NCBI GenBank assembly: GCA_037074765.1
Contig: JBAMDO010000311.1
Coordinates: 1-43,501 of the forward strand
DNA from: Mansonella perstans
Lineage: Eukaryota > Nematoda > Chromadorea > Rhabditida > Onchocercidae
Direction of reading: 5' to 3'
Length of the DNA: 43,501 nucleotides
A program made the translations under genes and the position numbers. Every line of letters begins with the position of its first letter. The stretch's first letter is position 1. The notes below the pieces were generated by a model. The model saw nothing but the letters and a program-made list of their open reading frames with translations, had not been told where the DNA came from and did not search any database. This document shows positions 25,101 to 36,681 of the stretch, piece by piece.

Positions 25101-25688
25101 GTTAGTTACTCCATCTCTTATAACCTTGAACCATTAATATAAGCCTTTTGATCAATTTATGTTAACTTTTACACATTTTCCCTAACTTTTCTAGCTTTTC
25201 ACTTCTTTTTCTCTCTCTTTTGCTCTTTTCGGGGGGAAAATTGGTTTTGAAGTTTGTAGAGCTAAATTTTTGATCCGTTTATCAAGTTTTTTTATTAATT
25301 TTTATTAATCGAAATCTCTCTCTCTCTCTCTCTCTCATTCTTTCTTTCTTCCAATTTCCTTTTAATTTAAGAGCAAAAAAAGATCATTTTAAATCCTTGT
25401 ACTAAATTAACTTTTTCAATCTTTTGATTAAGTTAGATTAAATTTTCTCTTTTCAACTCTCTCATTTTCCTTTTTTCCTCCTCCTCCTCTTCTTCTTCTT
25501 TTCTTCCTCTTTTTTCTTTTGTTTATTTATTCTCGCTGAGTTTTTGTTTCTCTATTTTAAGAGATACAAAAAAAAAGAGAAAAAAAAAGTGGTCAAAAGC
25601 TTTTTATCACATTGATGCTTTTATTACAGTATCCTGAAAATTAAATGAAATTTATTGCAACATTAAATTATCCTCTTTTTTTTTTAAG
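25101..25688 (+). other. intron 3
   Basis: The 588-bp intron is pyrimidine-rich in its middle, with a (TC)n run at 25315-25336 and CTCCTCCTC/TTCTTCTTC at about 25480-25505. No gene or RNA is seen in it. Confidence 0.85.
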
Positions 25689-25739
25689 GTACAAAATGAA
25701 AAGCCATATTATGTTCCAAATCCTGAAGTTGACACATTG
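25689..25739 (+). CDS. unc-62: unc-62 exon 4: linker into MEIS-B
   Basis: A 17-codon exon, VQNEKPYYVPNPEVDTL, corresponding to the short conserved stretch between the two halves of the Meis domain. It has phase 0 at both ends, acceptor ttttaag (A in place of the usual C before AG) and donor gtatgt. It would be missed by simple frame searches because it is only 51 bases. Confidence 0.93.
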
Positions 25740-25952
25740 GTATGTTATTTCTGCCTTTTTTTTTACAGATTTAAATATTAATTAATTGGATAGAAATGAA
25801 ATTAAAATTCAATGCTTTCTTTTCCTTAGGAAAAAAAAAAATTTCAAATTGAATAATAAAATAGATTTAGCATATGACAATGACAAAAATTATTACGTAG
25901 CAATTTTTGAAAAAATTAATTTTATTCAAAAAATTTAATTTGTCATTTGCAG

Positions 25953-26003
25953 ATGTTGCAATCAATACAAGTCCTTCGTTTCCATTTATTAGAATTGGAA
26001 AAG
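25953..26003 (+). CDS. unc-62: unc-62 exon 5: MEIS-B helix
   Basis: A second 51-base, phase-0/0 exon, MLQSIQVLRFHLLELEK, the near-invariant MEIS-B helix. Acceptor tttgcag, donor gttaat. Intron 4 before it (25740-25952) is 213 bp with nothing notable. Since exons 4 and 5 are both 51 nt and phase-neutral, skipping either would keep the reading frame. Confidence 0.96.
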
Positions 26004-29000
26004 GTTAATTTAAAAATTTTTCTTTCACTCTTAGAAAATAATTTAATTTTGTACTTTTGCTTTCTTTTGAAAAATTTTTGAATTAATTCAAAATATTTTT
26101 TAAACAAATTTCATCTGATTACTTCAAACTATTCATTGCTTTACTTTTAAAATTTTATGTCAAAAAATATTGGAATTAATTTTGAGAAGTGAGATTTCTT
26201 AACGTCTCATTTACTGCAAGAAATTGTTCAATAAATATTAAGCAGCATTTAACCACTTTGTAATCAATCTTAATTGAAGATTTAAGATGATTAATTACAT
26301 TCCATAAAACAAGTTTTCATATTTGTACTTATTATAATAACATGAAAAATATAAGTATCGATTTCTCTCGAATACATAATTTGTTATGATTTATAATCTC
26401 CCAATATAATTTCTTATAAATTGAAATAACCTTCTCTGTCTCTCTCCTTTTTACTCGCTCCTTTTTTAGTCTCTTTCCCACTCTCTGAATCATATTAGGT
26501 AAGGTTTTCCGAATTTTTTCATATGATTGATTTAAATGAATCATTTCATTACTCATACAATTATTTGCAAATATTCAAACAATTACAAAGTTTTATAATT
26601 AAACATTTTAATTACTCATTAATTATCTGCCAATATAATCATTAGTTACATTTACGATAATTATTACAATAATAACCTGCAATAATCATTACGAATTGTT
26701 TTTGAAGTAATATATATAGTTTAAGTTCTATGTAAATCATTATTACTGTGAACAATGTTTGCAAATGAAATCCTTTTATATTATTTCATTATTCAAATTT
26801 TAATTAATTTCATCAGTTTAATATTAAATTTTTTTTTTAAAATCAACATAATTGATCATTTTGCTGACAAGGATGATGATTAAACAGTAATCACGAATGA
26901 TTTTGTTTTTCCCAGTAAGTTAATGCCATAGTAAGAAATGATTATAACTGATAAATTATTTGTTATTAAAATATGAAATTAAAAAAAAAGTAAGCATAAC
27001 AATGAAATGAATGTAAATTGCTATAAATTAAGTTACAGTAAAATTTACTTACAGCAAAAAAATGAAGTAAAGGTTAGCTTACAGTAAACAATTTCACAGT
27101 AATACTAATATAGTTCTTCATTTTTCTTTTCAAATCAAATTATTTTGGAATTGTGAAAGAGAACAAATTTTATTTCTTACGATATTTTTTGATTTCGTTT
27201 ACTTTTTTCTCTTTTTGTTCTTTTTTTATAAAAAAAAAGATAAATTTAGACCATTCTTTATCATTCTTACACTAAAGCTATTTGAACAGACATTTGTTTG
27301 AAAGATTTGAAAAGAAAAGTAAAAAAACAAAGCCAAGTAAGTTTGTGGAATGAGCTTTGTTTTGATAAACTAAAATTAAAAGGAACGAACAGTTGTTTGA
27401 ATTTTTTAAAAAAATCGAAACAAAAATAATATTTCACATTTATTCTAATTTTTCACATATTTCTCCTATAATATTCGTTAACGAATTACATAATAATCTC
27501 ATATATATATTAATTAATTGCTTTAAATAATGAATATATGAATGGAAATGTTTTACACTTCATCATTTCACTTCTTCACCAAAACAACAAATTCTTAAAT
27601 AATTTCATTTTTTTTTTATTGCTTTCTTGTTCATTCTATTTATTTTTTCTTTCTTTTTTTTTTTACTTTACAAATTTAAAATATTATTTCTATATATTAT
27701 CAAATTTTCTCGTTTGAGAAAGTTTAAATCGGTCATATCGAATCTCTTAAGCTATATTCTGTTTTACCATATACTATCTCTCATTGTTGTATATGAAATT
27801 AAATGAGTCACATTATTATTATCATTAATATTATTATTACTATTATTATTACTCGTGTAATTACTATTATTACCAGTTTTATCATCATTAATATTGTTAT
27901 AATATTATATTCTACCACTATATTGCATTATGATATTTTTCGAAATTTTAGAACGAATGAAATATCACAGAATTGTTTGCATGTATTAAATAGCGAAAAA
28001 ATAAAAAAATTTCGTTTTTTTTTTTTTTTATTTTTATTTTAGAATTTAAAATTTTTAAAATTGTTTAATTAATTTTCTTTCTTAATATTTCAATCATTTG
28101 AAAAGAATAAGGATTTTGTCTTTTAATTTTTTAAATTTTCAAAAATTTTTGAATTTTTTTGCAATACTTCAATTAATTTTTTTTTTTTTCCCAATCATAC
28201 ATGAGAAGAAAAAGATTATTTTGATGAATAAAAGAGGCAAATTTTGTTGTTCCAATGTTCTATTATGGGGAAAACATAAAAAGAGACCCCCTGCTGTAAG
28301 CATTTTTGATTGAAATTAAATCAAATTGGAAATTAAAGCGTTCCTTTTTGTGTGTGTGTTACCCATGCCAACTGTCAGTCTAACTTTTCTTTCTCGTTCT
28401 TTCTCTACCGTTGTAAATACCGGTTTTCATAAATTAGTGAACAACAACACCAGGAAATCTACCGCATCCATATTGACAAGATAAAAGATAGAAGACGAGA
28501 AATGATAGATTGATTGAATGAATGAATGATTTGAGATCATCCAATGATAGATATATTTGTACACTAATATAGATATGCGCAATTATCTGTAAAGTTTTTT
28601 GGTAAAAAAAATTTTTTTAAATTTTGAAAAAATTAAAATAATTTTAAACTTGAAAGAAAATGGAAATAAAATGAAGAAGAAAAATTTTCACTTCCAATTT
28701 TGTTTTTACTTTTTTATTTCGTTCATTTTGATTTGTAATCTAATAAAAAAAATTTTCAGTGATATTTTTAATTGAAGAAAAATTAAAATGATACTTCATT
28801 AGTAGTTTTTTTAAAAAAAAAAAAAAAAAAAAATGCTGCAAAAACATTTATTAAGCACTGATAGCAATTGATTAGTTGATGAAATCAGTAATAAAAAAAT
28901 TTATTGTTAGTAAGTTTAAAAAAAAAAAGAAAAACGTTAAATGTATAATTGAAAAATGAAAATTATCATGATTTTACAATATATCATCAATTTTTATTCA

Positions 29001-29576
29001 TCTTATCAATCAATCAATCATTCAATCGATAGTGAAATGATAAAGACAAAAGCGTAGTGCAAAAATTTATTCAGTTCCAATGAAATACAAAAAAGTTAGA
29101 TGAAATATGGCTAATTAATTAGTTGATTAGTGTAAAAAATAAGCCAGCAAATTCTTAGTTTTAGGAGAAAATTTTAAGTTTAATTTATTTTATTTGAAAG
29201 TAAAAATAATCGTAGCGGTAAAATTCGAACAAATGTGTTACTAATATATGATAGACAGGTCACATACACATACATTTGAATTTTTAAAAGAAGCCTTAAT
29301 TAAATAATTGAAAAAAATAAAACTTGATCAATAATATAAAATAGTTACTGTATTCAAAATATATAATGCTAAAATATAGCAATATTGATTGATTTTTCAA
29401 AATCATTTGAAATGCATCTATTATTTTTTCCTTTCTGATTCTAATCAGTCAATCGATCAATATTGATATAATTTAATATTATTATCTTCATTTTTAAAAA
29501 CTTTTTTCTTCAACTATTACTCAGCAACTTTTTTAATTTATCACTGAACTAATCAACTAATTATTATGAATTTTAG
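26004..29576 (+). other. intron 5
   Basis: The 3.6-kb A+T-rich intron has poly-A runs (28810-28832), short ATT triplets at about 27815-27900, and a more complex island at about 28224-28520 described separately. A 74-codon minus frame at 26332-26556 is Lys/Arg-rich and probably fortuitous. Confidence 0.75.
28224..28295 (+). CDS. speculative small exon or nested first exon
   Basis: Within intron 5 an ATG opens 24 codons (MNKRGKFCCSNVLLWGK, then HKKRPPA) ending at a consensus donor, GCT|gtaagc at 28296, in phase 0. That phase would allow joining to exon 6 (VHELC...) and would give a protein lacking the MEIS-A half. The following 200 bases (ACCCATGCCAACTGTCAGTC and on) are also more complex than the intron average. 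There is no good acceptor or promoter evidence, so it may be chance or noncoding conserved DNA. Confidence 0.15.
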
Positions 29577-29740
29577 GTACACGAATTATGTGATAATTTT
29601 TGTCACCGGTATGTAACCTGTTTAAAAGGTAAAATGCCAATGGATATTGTCGGTGAGGAACGTGCAAGCAGTTCACAAACACCTGTTTCACCTAGCACCG
29701 CTGCTCCTTCATCTAGTCCTTCTATGAGTACACCAATTGG
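29577..29740 (+). CDS. unc-62: unc-62 exon 6: end of Meis domain
   Basis: Acceptor ttttag, then [20 protein letters not shown] and PMDIVGEER, the conserved C-terminal end of MEIS-B (residues 323-351). A Ser/Pro/Thr-rich linker ([20 protein letters not shown]...) follows. It ends after ATT GG at donor gtattc; the G is completed by exon 7. A GTATGT inside the exon at 29611 (CACCG|GTATGTAACC) looks like a donor but is read through, because the conserved [10 protein letters not shown] lies beyond it. Confidence 0.95.
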
Positions 29741-29943
29741 GTATTCCTGATTTAAGCTAGATTTGGAATAAAAAAAAATATACCTCTTTTTTCCTGATTT
29801 AATAGATCCGAAAATAAATGTGTATTGAAAAAAAAAAAAAAACCTTTAAATTTAGAAATTTTTAAACTTGATTTAAATTTTCTTTAATACTTGAACATAT
29901 TTTTTAATTAATTTCATTTTGAATTGAATTTTTTTTTTTCCAG

Positions 29944-30025
29944 TTCACAATATCAGCCAGCACCGTATGAACCACAATCTGTGCCATTACCCGAAAATAC
30001 AACAGCAGTTTCATCCGGACATGAT
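29944..30025 (+). CDS. unc-62: unc-62 exon 7: linker
   Basis: The 82-base exon after tttccag encodes SQYQPAPYEPQSVPLPENTT then AVSSGHD (residues 378-404), a Pro/Ser/Gln-rich segment between the Meis domain and homeodomain. It leaves phase 0 at donor gtgagc. Phase on both sides agrees with exons 6 and 8. The sequence is not strongly conserved, so the call rests on splice sites, open frame and composition. Confidence 0.85.
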
Positions 30026-30997
30026 GTGAGCTATTGTTAAATTAAAATTGACACAGAAAAAAAATCCGATAATTTAAAGTAGAACAACGTTTGTCTGTTT
30101 TAGCCGTTGATTAATTAATCAAAAGTAACAATTGATACAAAGATAAGTTCCAAATAGAAATAAATCTGTAAAAATTTTTTTCGATAATTAATTATATTTA
30201 GTATTGGAACAAATAAATTGCTCAACTTAAATAATGATTTAATTCAAGTAAAATTTTTGCTTGCATCACTTCCTGTGTATTATGGTGCTTTTTTAAATTG
30301 TAATATATAAAAAAAAAAAAATTTTTCAATTTAAAATTAACACCCATTTCATTTTATCTTATCATTTTCTTAATAAAATTAAAACGTATGTTGGAAAAAG
30401 ATCAGAAATGAAAATGATCAAAATGGTGAAAGAAAGACAGAGAGAGAGAGAGAGAGAGAGGGAAAGAGAAAAAAAAAAAAGATTTAAAAAAAAAAAAAGA
30501 AGAAAAATTTTCTAAAAGATAGCAAAAAAAATATTCTGGAAAAAATTGTACATTCTACTTCTTCCTTCTTCACCTTTTGATTTATGTCACCATTTTCATG
30601 TTCCACATATTGTTGTCATATCCATAATGTCCTCCTTCACTTTTCCTTTTCTTCCATTTTTTTTTCTTCTTCCTTTTCTATCAATCATTATCATCATTAA
30701 CTTCTTCGTCACAGATATTCCATTGCAGGAACCGGAACAAAAAAAAAAAAAAAAGGAATTTAGAAGACAAAAGTATTAAAGTTTTGATGATTGCTTTAAG
30801 AAATTAAATGAAAAAAAAAAAAAAAAAACAAAAAGGAAAAAAGCTAAGTAAGTAAGAAAATGAAAGAGAAAATGTCAAAAAATTAAATTTTGATAAAAAT
30901 ATTCATTAAAAAATTTTGTCTACAATTTGATTATTACAATTGCTTAATTATTAATTTATTAGTGAAAGATAAAAATTTAAAAGAATGGAAATAAGTC

Positions 30998-31145
30998 AAT
31001 GCATCAATTTTTAATTTTGTTATTCCTTGTGAAATTTATATTTTCATCGAATTTCTATATTTATATATATTTAATGCATCAATTTTTAAATTGTTATTCG
31101 GTGTGAAATTTATATTTTCATTGAACTTCTACATTTATATATTTT
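30998..31145 (+). repeat. 75-bp tandem duplication
   Basis: AATGCATCAATTTTTAA at 30998 recurs at 31073. It is followed in both copies by TTGTTATTC(C/G)(T/G)TGTGAAA, then TTTATATTTTCAT(C/T)GAA and a TATATTTATA tail. The copies differ at only a few positions, so the duplication is fairly recent. Confidence 0.85.
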
Positions 31146-31745
31146 AAACAAACAGCAATCGTTTCAAGTTTAAAATTTACATTGTTTTGCTAAAACTTTT
31201 AATTTTTTATACATTTTTAAAAGCTATTTTTCAATTGATATTATTATTTTCTTCAATCGTAAATAACAAATAATACTGTATTATTATCTCATTATACAAT
31301 CACTATAATATATTTTATCAGTTGTGATCATTGTAATATTATCAATCATATTAACATCTATTTAAATAGTATATATGTGAAGTTAAAATTTGAAGAAATA
31401 TTAAAAAATTTAAAATTCATATTTCTATCGAAATTTTTTATCAGGTATGATAATAAATAAAATACCCATATATTATATTGCCTATCATCGTATTTATATT
31501 ATATAATATCATTTTGTTTATTAAATTCAAATATTTGTTATCATGATTATACAGTACACTATTATATTATGGTAGTATTATGCTATTTATTATTATATCC
31601 ACAATCCATATATTAAAATATCCACAATGATCATTATGTTTTATTAGCATTGATCAAATTAGCAAATCCATTTCATCATAGTCATTTTGCTAAAAAAAAA
31701 ATTGCAATGTGAAATGTTTTAAAAGTTACTGAATTCATTTAAATG

Positions 31746-32165
31746 TTAATTTGAAAAAAGAAAAAAGAAATTTTTTTTCCAAACTAACAACTGCTTAGTT
31801 AAATTTTTTTTTTTCCATTCTTTCTGCATTTTTTCAAATTCTTCACCTGTTCTGTTAAAATATCCCAAAACCAACTGTTCTATTCCGGATGTTTGGAAGG
31901 AATGAGAAGATAATAATTTAGAAATGATATCCTTCCTCCTGATAAAACAATGCAAATGAGAGGAGCGGGAATTAATGAGGAGTGAATGAAGAGAGAGAGA
32001 GAGAGAGAGAAGGACCAAGGATGGGAGGGAAATGATGTATATCATAATTGAGGAAAATTGAGAAATGAAGCCAAGAATTATTAGTTTTATCAGTATTGAT
32101 ATGGATAAAAGTTCCAAGAAAGCACATAGATCATCATGAACTTTGCTCCCAAGATCATCCATCAA
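31746..32165 (-). other. long minus-strand open frame in intron 7
   Basis: The frame is open for 139 codons, starting MMDDLGSKVHDDLCAFLELL. A hydrophobic, Ser/Leu-rich middle is partly written by the GA/CT microsatellite, and the tail is charged (GEEFEKMQKEWKKKNLTK). It is longer than expected for DNA this A+T-rich, where stop codons are frequent. No family is recognised, so it is either fortuitous or a nested antisense gene. Confidence 0.2.
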
Positions 32166-32564
32166 TTCAATCTATCCATATTTCTCATTGTACATAGTGT
32201 ATAAATTTCAAAAAAAAAAATTTACCAATTTTAAAAAGGAAAAAAAAAAAAAGAAACGAAAAATCTTTTTTATCATTGTATCTCTCTCTCTCTTTCTCTC
32301 TTTCTCTGTCCCTTTCTTTCTTACTCTCTCTGTCTCTCTCTATCTTTTTGTCTATCTTTTCATTCTTTGCTCAAAACAAAAATAAAAAAAGAAAAAAGAA
32401 ATGAAAGGGATTATATCAAAAATAATTGATGAAATGATAATTTATGTTAAAGCATTTTAATTTGTTAAAATGAAAGAAATGACATTGAATGAGAAATATT
32501 TAATGCCATTTTTTAATTACTAATTACAGCATGTGTTAAAAAATAACATTAATTTTGAAAAATG

Positions 32565-32595
<31 letters not shown>

Positions 32596-33211
32596 TGAAA
32601 ACTAAATTAAATTTAAGAGAGAAAGAGCGAGAGATAAAAGAAAAAGGAAAAACATTTTTTTTTTATGAACGAAATTTTGTTTTTAATTGAAGCATTTTTT
32701 AATTTTACATCATTTTTCTTCGAAAAAAAAATACGAAAAATAGAGAGATACAGAGAGAGAGGGAGGGAAATTCATTGAAGAGAACAATATAAAATATTTT
32801 ATCTTAAGAAGATGATGATGATGATAATGATGATGATATCAAGATTGTGAATAAATAGCCTTTTGCAAGTGGATCATTTTCAAGGTAAATGAAGCAGAAA
32901 CAAATATCTTGGCCAATATTAGCTTGGCGCGGGTTCAGTGTTTTTAAGTGAGGGATGAAAGAGAGAGTTAAGTATTTGAAAAGAAAGAAAAAAATTTGAT
33001 TATATGTTAGAGTTGCGCTGATTTGATCAAAGGGATTTTTTTTTTTTTTGTTAGTTAGTTAGTTTAATGATAGTGATAGCTTTTTCGCGCAATTAAAAAA
33101 TTTCTTTTTAAAATTGAATGAAATTCCAATTTTTCGTTTTTTTTTTTTTTTTTTTTTTAAAATTGAGCCTTAGCTCGAAAAATGTTGATAACTAACGATA
33201 TGTCTATGTGT

Positions 33212-33354
33212 GCAATTGTACACTTCAATAGATAAATGGACGGCAATAATACACTTCAATAAATAAATGGGCACAATAATGCAATTCAATTCAATAGATG
33301 GATGAACGCAATAATACACTTTCAATAGATAAATGAGCGCAATAATACACTTCC
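33212..33354 (+). repeat. about 30-bp tandem repeat, 4-5 copies
   Basis: The unit is close to GCAATAATACACTTCAATAG followed by ATAAATGGGC. Copies start at about 33212, 33243, 33272 (carrying an extra ATTCA duplication), 33308 and a partial one at 33339. Confidence 0.88.
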
Positions 33355-34510
33355 ACATCTTACCTTTTTTTTTTTTTTTTTTTTTTTTGTAAATCTATAA
33401 TTTGTTGTTAGTTGCATAAAAAAAAAAAAAAACAACCATCTATTTTGCGCAGCAACATGATATATATCTCTTTAGTGAAATAATTTCGAAAATTCTCAAA
33501 AAAAAAAATTTCCAAAAAATTTTTTAACCTATAAATTATAAAATATAAAAATTTAGCAGAAAATAAAAATAAAAACAAAAGAATTTTAAAATTATTTTTT
33601 TGCTAAATTCTTTTTTTTTGATTGGTTTTTTTTTTCTTCTTTATACTAAAAATCATTTTTTAAGCTTAAACAAATTGTAAAATCATTAAAATTTGTTAAA
33701 TGAAATTGAAGAGAGAGGGAGAGGTAGAGCATAAAGTGAAAGCATTATCGCTAATAGATTTTAGATAATAGTAGCCATCTGGTGGTCATTAATGATATCA
33801 AAAAAACAAATCGTATGATGCTTTTCGATAAGTAATTAGGCCTTTTTTTTTTAAGAAAGATTTGTGAAAGATTTTACATTTTTATTCTCCGATTAACACA
33901 TTCTTTGTGAAATTTTAAAATTTTAATTTTAACTAAGAAACTGAAAAGTTAAAAAAAAAATGAGGAAAAAGCAAAAACAAAAAGAAAAAAATATGTTGGA
34001 ACGTGCACAAGTTAATTAATTATCACATATTACTAAATTAAAATAGGATTAATTAACACTATTGATTGATGAAAATTCTACTGCTTATTATAGTCAATTA
34101 TAATTATTATCACTGTTGTTTTTGCACATTATCAAATATATGACGTATAGCTTTTTAGATTCTTTCACACCTCATTCAAGTTAATTAGATTAATATGAAT
34201 ATTGTTTAATTGAGTTAAATAAATTCGTTGCATTGCTTAATACGGTACATTATTGCTGATAAGACAGTAGAATTTTTTGGTGTTTATGTGGTAAATCCCA
34301 TAGTCTACCAGAATACATATTTTCAGCCATAATTTTCGCATCCTAAAACTTAGTTCATTTGTAATTAATTTACGGAATTTATTTAGAAAGCAAAAACTTT
34401 TTTATTTCTAGTGCGGTAATTGTGCAAACTTAGAAACAAAATCGAGATTTTTTCGAGATGAGAATTTAATAATTATTCTAATTAATAGTTATTAATTGCT
34501 TTTTTTTCAG

Positions 34511-34716
34511 GGTTATCACGGATCGATGCACGATCTCAACACCGCTTCATCATCATCTGCAGTTATAGCTGCAGCTGCAGCTGCAGCAGCAGTTCAACAG
34601 CACGCATCAACAACTCCTGATAACCACCCTTTAGTGTTGGGCGGGGTACCTCCCTTGACGGCTGGGGGCACCCAAACGTCCATATCGCTAACAGCCGCCA
34701 GTAGTCCTTCAGGAAG
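34511..34716 (+). CDS. unc-62: unc-62 exon 8: Ala/Ser-rich linker
   Basis: Acceptor tttttttcag; residues 405-472. It starts GYHGSMHDLNTASSSSAVIA, runs into a poly-Ala tract (GCTGCAGCT repeats, about 34568-34591), then VQQHASTTPDNHPLVLGGVP and a Thr/Ser/Gly-rich end. It is visibly G+C-rich. It ends two bases into a codon (AG|gtatat), completed as Ser by exon 9. The open frame continues a few codons into the intron (YIIFSF), but the donor and the phase of the next exon favour the splice at 34717. The linker before the homeodomain in Meis proteins is typically of this composition. Confidence 0.92.
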
Positions 34717-35087
34717 GTATATCATATTTTCATTTTGAAAAAATGCAACAACACCTCAGAAAATGTTAATTAAATTAAATGAGAAGTGAGAAAAAAACTG
34801 AAATAAAGAATGAATAAATTTTAAATTTATAAAATGTCATTTCCATTCTACAGGAGCTAAATATGAAACATAATTTTAAATTAATTCCATTCAAATTTTG
34901 AATTTTTAAATTTTGCACACTGGAAACAAAAATCATTTATTTGTAAATGTATTTCATTACGTAAAAGAAAATGAAAAAATTAAATACTTTAATTCGCAAT
35001 TCGTAATTGAATTGATAATCTTTATTGATGGAAGATTGAAACACAGAAAAAATAGAAAAATTAAATAAAAATTTAAAATCTGTACAG
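34717..35087 (+). other. intron 8
   Basis: The 371-bp A+T-rich intron has donor gtatat and acceptor tgtacag. Nothing else was seen in it. Confidence 0.85.
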
Positions 35088-35188
35088 TTCGTCAGCGGGT
35101 GGTCAACGGCTTGATTCAACACCGCATTCGGTGGAAACACCGAATCAGCTGCTTGCCGTTCAACAACAAGACAATGTTTCTGATACAG
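35088..35188 (+). CDS. unc-62: unc-62 exon 9: last common linker exon
   Basis: The 101-base exon encodes SSAGGQRLDSTPHSVETPNQ then LLAVQQQDNVSDT (residues 474-506). It ends one base into a codon: ACA G|gtattg. That single G must be completed by GC of exon 10a or GT of exon 10b, both giving Gly. It is the last exon common to both isoforms before the homeodomain choice. Confidence 0.93.
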
Positions 35189-36681
35189 GTATTGATTGAT
35201 TTATTAATCTCATCTATCGATTTTTTCAATTTTTGAATATTTGCTGACTTAAAAATTTTAATAAATTAAAAAAACCACCGATTCACTATTCTTTTTTTCA
35301 GAACTAATTTAAGCCTAATATATTAGTCAGGAGTTCATGAGATTTAAATCATTTTTTTGGAAATTTCTTAATTCGCGATAGAAACAAAGAAAAGGTTGAA
35401 ATCTTTATAATATTATTCATATTTCGAGTAGTATTTTACTTTCTCTTCTTTTTTTGATTTTCAATTTCCTTTTCGGTTTTTTAGTACAATCTTCAATTTT
35501 TCGCCAATTTTTTAAATGTTTTTGAAGCCCAGTTATTATTTACGGCCAATACTTTAAGATAATCAATATTTCTGCTATACATATATATATATATATATTA
35601 GTATTGCTGCTCCGAAATTCCCCATATAAGTAAAATTTAAATTATTTTGAAATTTCTCCAATAGTCATTTTGAAGACTTTTTCTAATTATTTATTTTAAG
35701 GATTTTTTAAAATTGGTTTGCTGGCTAATAATTTTTTCAGTTCGATGATTCCTACTTTTTCCAACCATTCTGCAACAAGAAGCATTTTTTTGTATCAAAA
35801 TATTAACAATAGATCTAATATTAGTTGATCTATAATTGAAATAATTTTTTCTAAAAAGTAATCAAAATTTTTAAAAATTCCAGAAGCATATTCCGTTCAG
35901 TGATTTATGGATTAATTACTGAATTTATCGAATTCATTCATGTTAAAATAATTCTTAATTTATTTCTAGCACAATTTGTTTAGTTTTTGCCAAATCACAT
36001 ATGATACTATAAATGTACAATCCTTCATCTAGATGGCTTAACTGAAATGACACTTTCATGCATTCCACTCATTACTAAGCTTTCAGTTTCATCCTTCAGT
36101 TTAATTAATTATTTATCCAATGTGCAGGAGGACAGGCATGCATTTTGTGCATGGCTGCAAATTGCTAACATTTCTTTTTCATAAATTTAAATAAAATTCT
36201 TCGCATTTATTTGTCATTTACTTAACTTTTGCAAAATTTTTAAAAAAATATTCAGCAAAAAATCAATGTTATTTAATTAATATTAAAATATTTCAAGACT
36301 TCCATTTTTATAAATGCATACATTTTTATAACACAGATGTTCAACACATTTTACAATATAAATTGATTTTTTTCTGATTCTTTAATTTTTTAATTTATTT
36401 CTAAAAGTTAATAATTTTTTCAAAAAAAAAATTTTTCCATTTAAAAACATTTTTATTCATTATTCATTTATTATTTTTGTTACATAATTTTTTGGTTTAT
36501 TATTTTTTTTCTTTTAGCTCTTTTTATGCTTGCTTTGTTATGCTTTGCATGGCCATTGATAATAAAAAATAAATAACACAAGCTTGTTCACATGCTTATT
36601 TGCTTCAAAAATTTAATATTAAAAAAAAATTGTACATTGTTTTTTTTTTTTTTTTTGTATGCGGGTAAAATACGTTTACAG
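35189..36681 (+). other. intron 9 upstream of exon 10a, with GCATG motifs
   Basis: The 1.5-kb intron has an (AT)n run near 35579-35598. It contains TGCATG at 36148-36153 and 36546-36551 and a further GCATG at 36136-36140, then a T run and the acceptor gtttacag. (U)GCAUG is the established binding site of FOX-1/ASD-1/RBFOX splicing factors. Confidence 0.6.

Larger units (their letters stand above)
30026..34510 (+). other. intron 7
   Basis: The 4.5-kb intron contains GA/CT microsatellites (30439-30461, 31991-32010, 32281-32345), a 75-bp tandem duplication near 31.0 kb, poly-A at 32572-32595, a roughly 30-bp tandem repeat at 33212-33354 and T runs at 33137-33158 and 33362-33388. A 139-codon minus-strand frame (32165 to 31746) is open across it. 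No exon with good splice sites was found. Confidence 0.75.

Noticed and set aside
26332..26556. Lys/Arg-rich minus-strand frame in intron 5
   Set aside because: Short, no homology recognised, no splice or promoter signals, and composition expected of A+T-rich DNA.
29611..29616. GTATGT donor inside exon 6
   Set aside because: Using it would remove the conserved [10 protein letters not shown] block; the downstream donor at 29741 fits the family and the phase of exon 7.
30546..30779. Frame ending in ATT CCA TTG CAG GAA CCG GAA preceded by TCACAG
   Set aside because: It looked like an extra linker exon, but it runs straight into poly-A without a donor, and exons 7 and 8 already join in phase.
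34717..34738. Extension of exon 8 to the in-frame stop (YIIFSF)
   Set aside because: The donor at 34717 and phase-matched exon 9 make this intron sequence; a truncated read-through isoform has no support.
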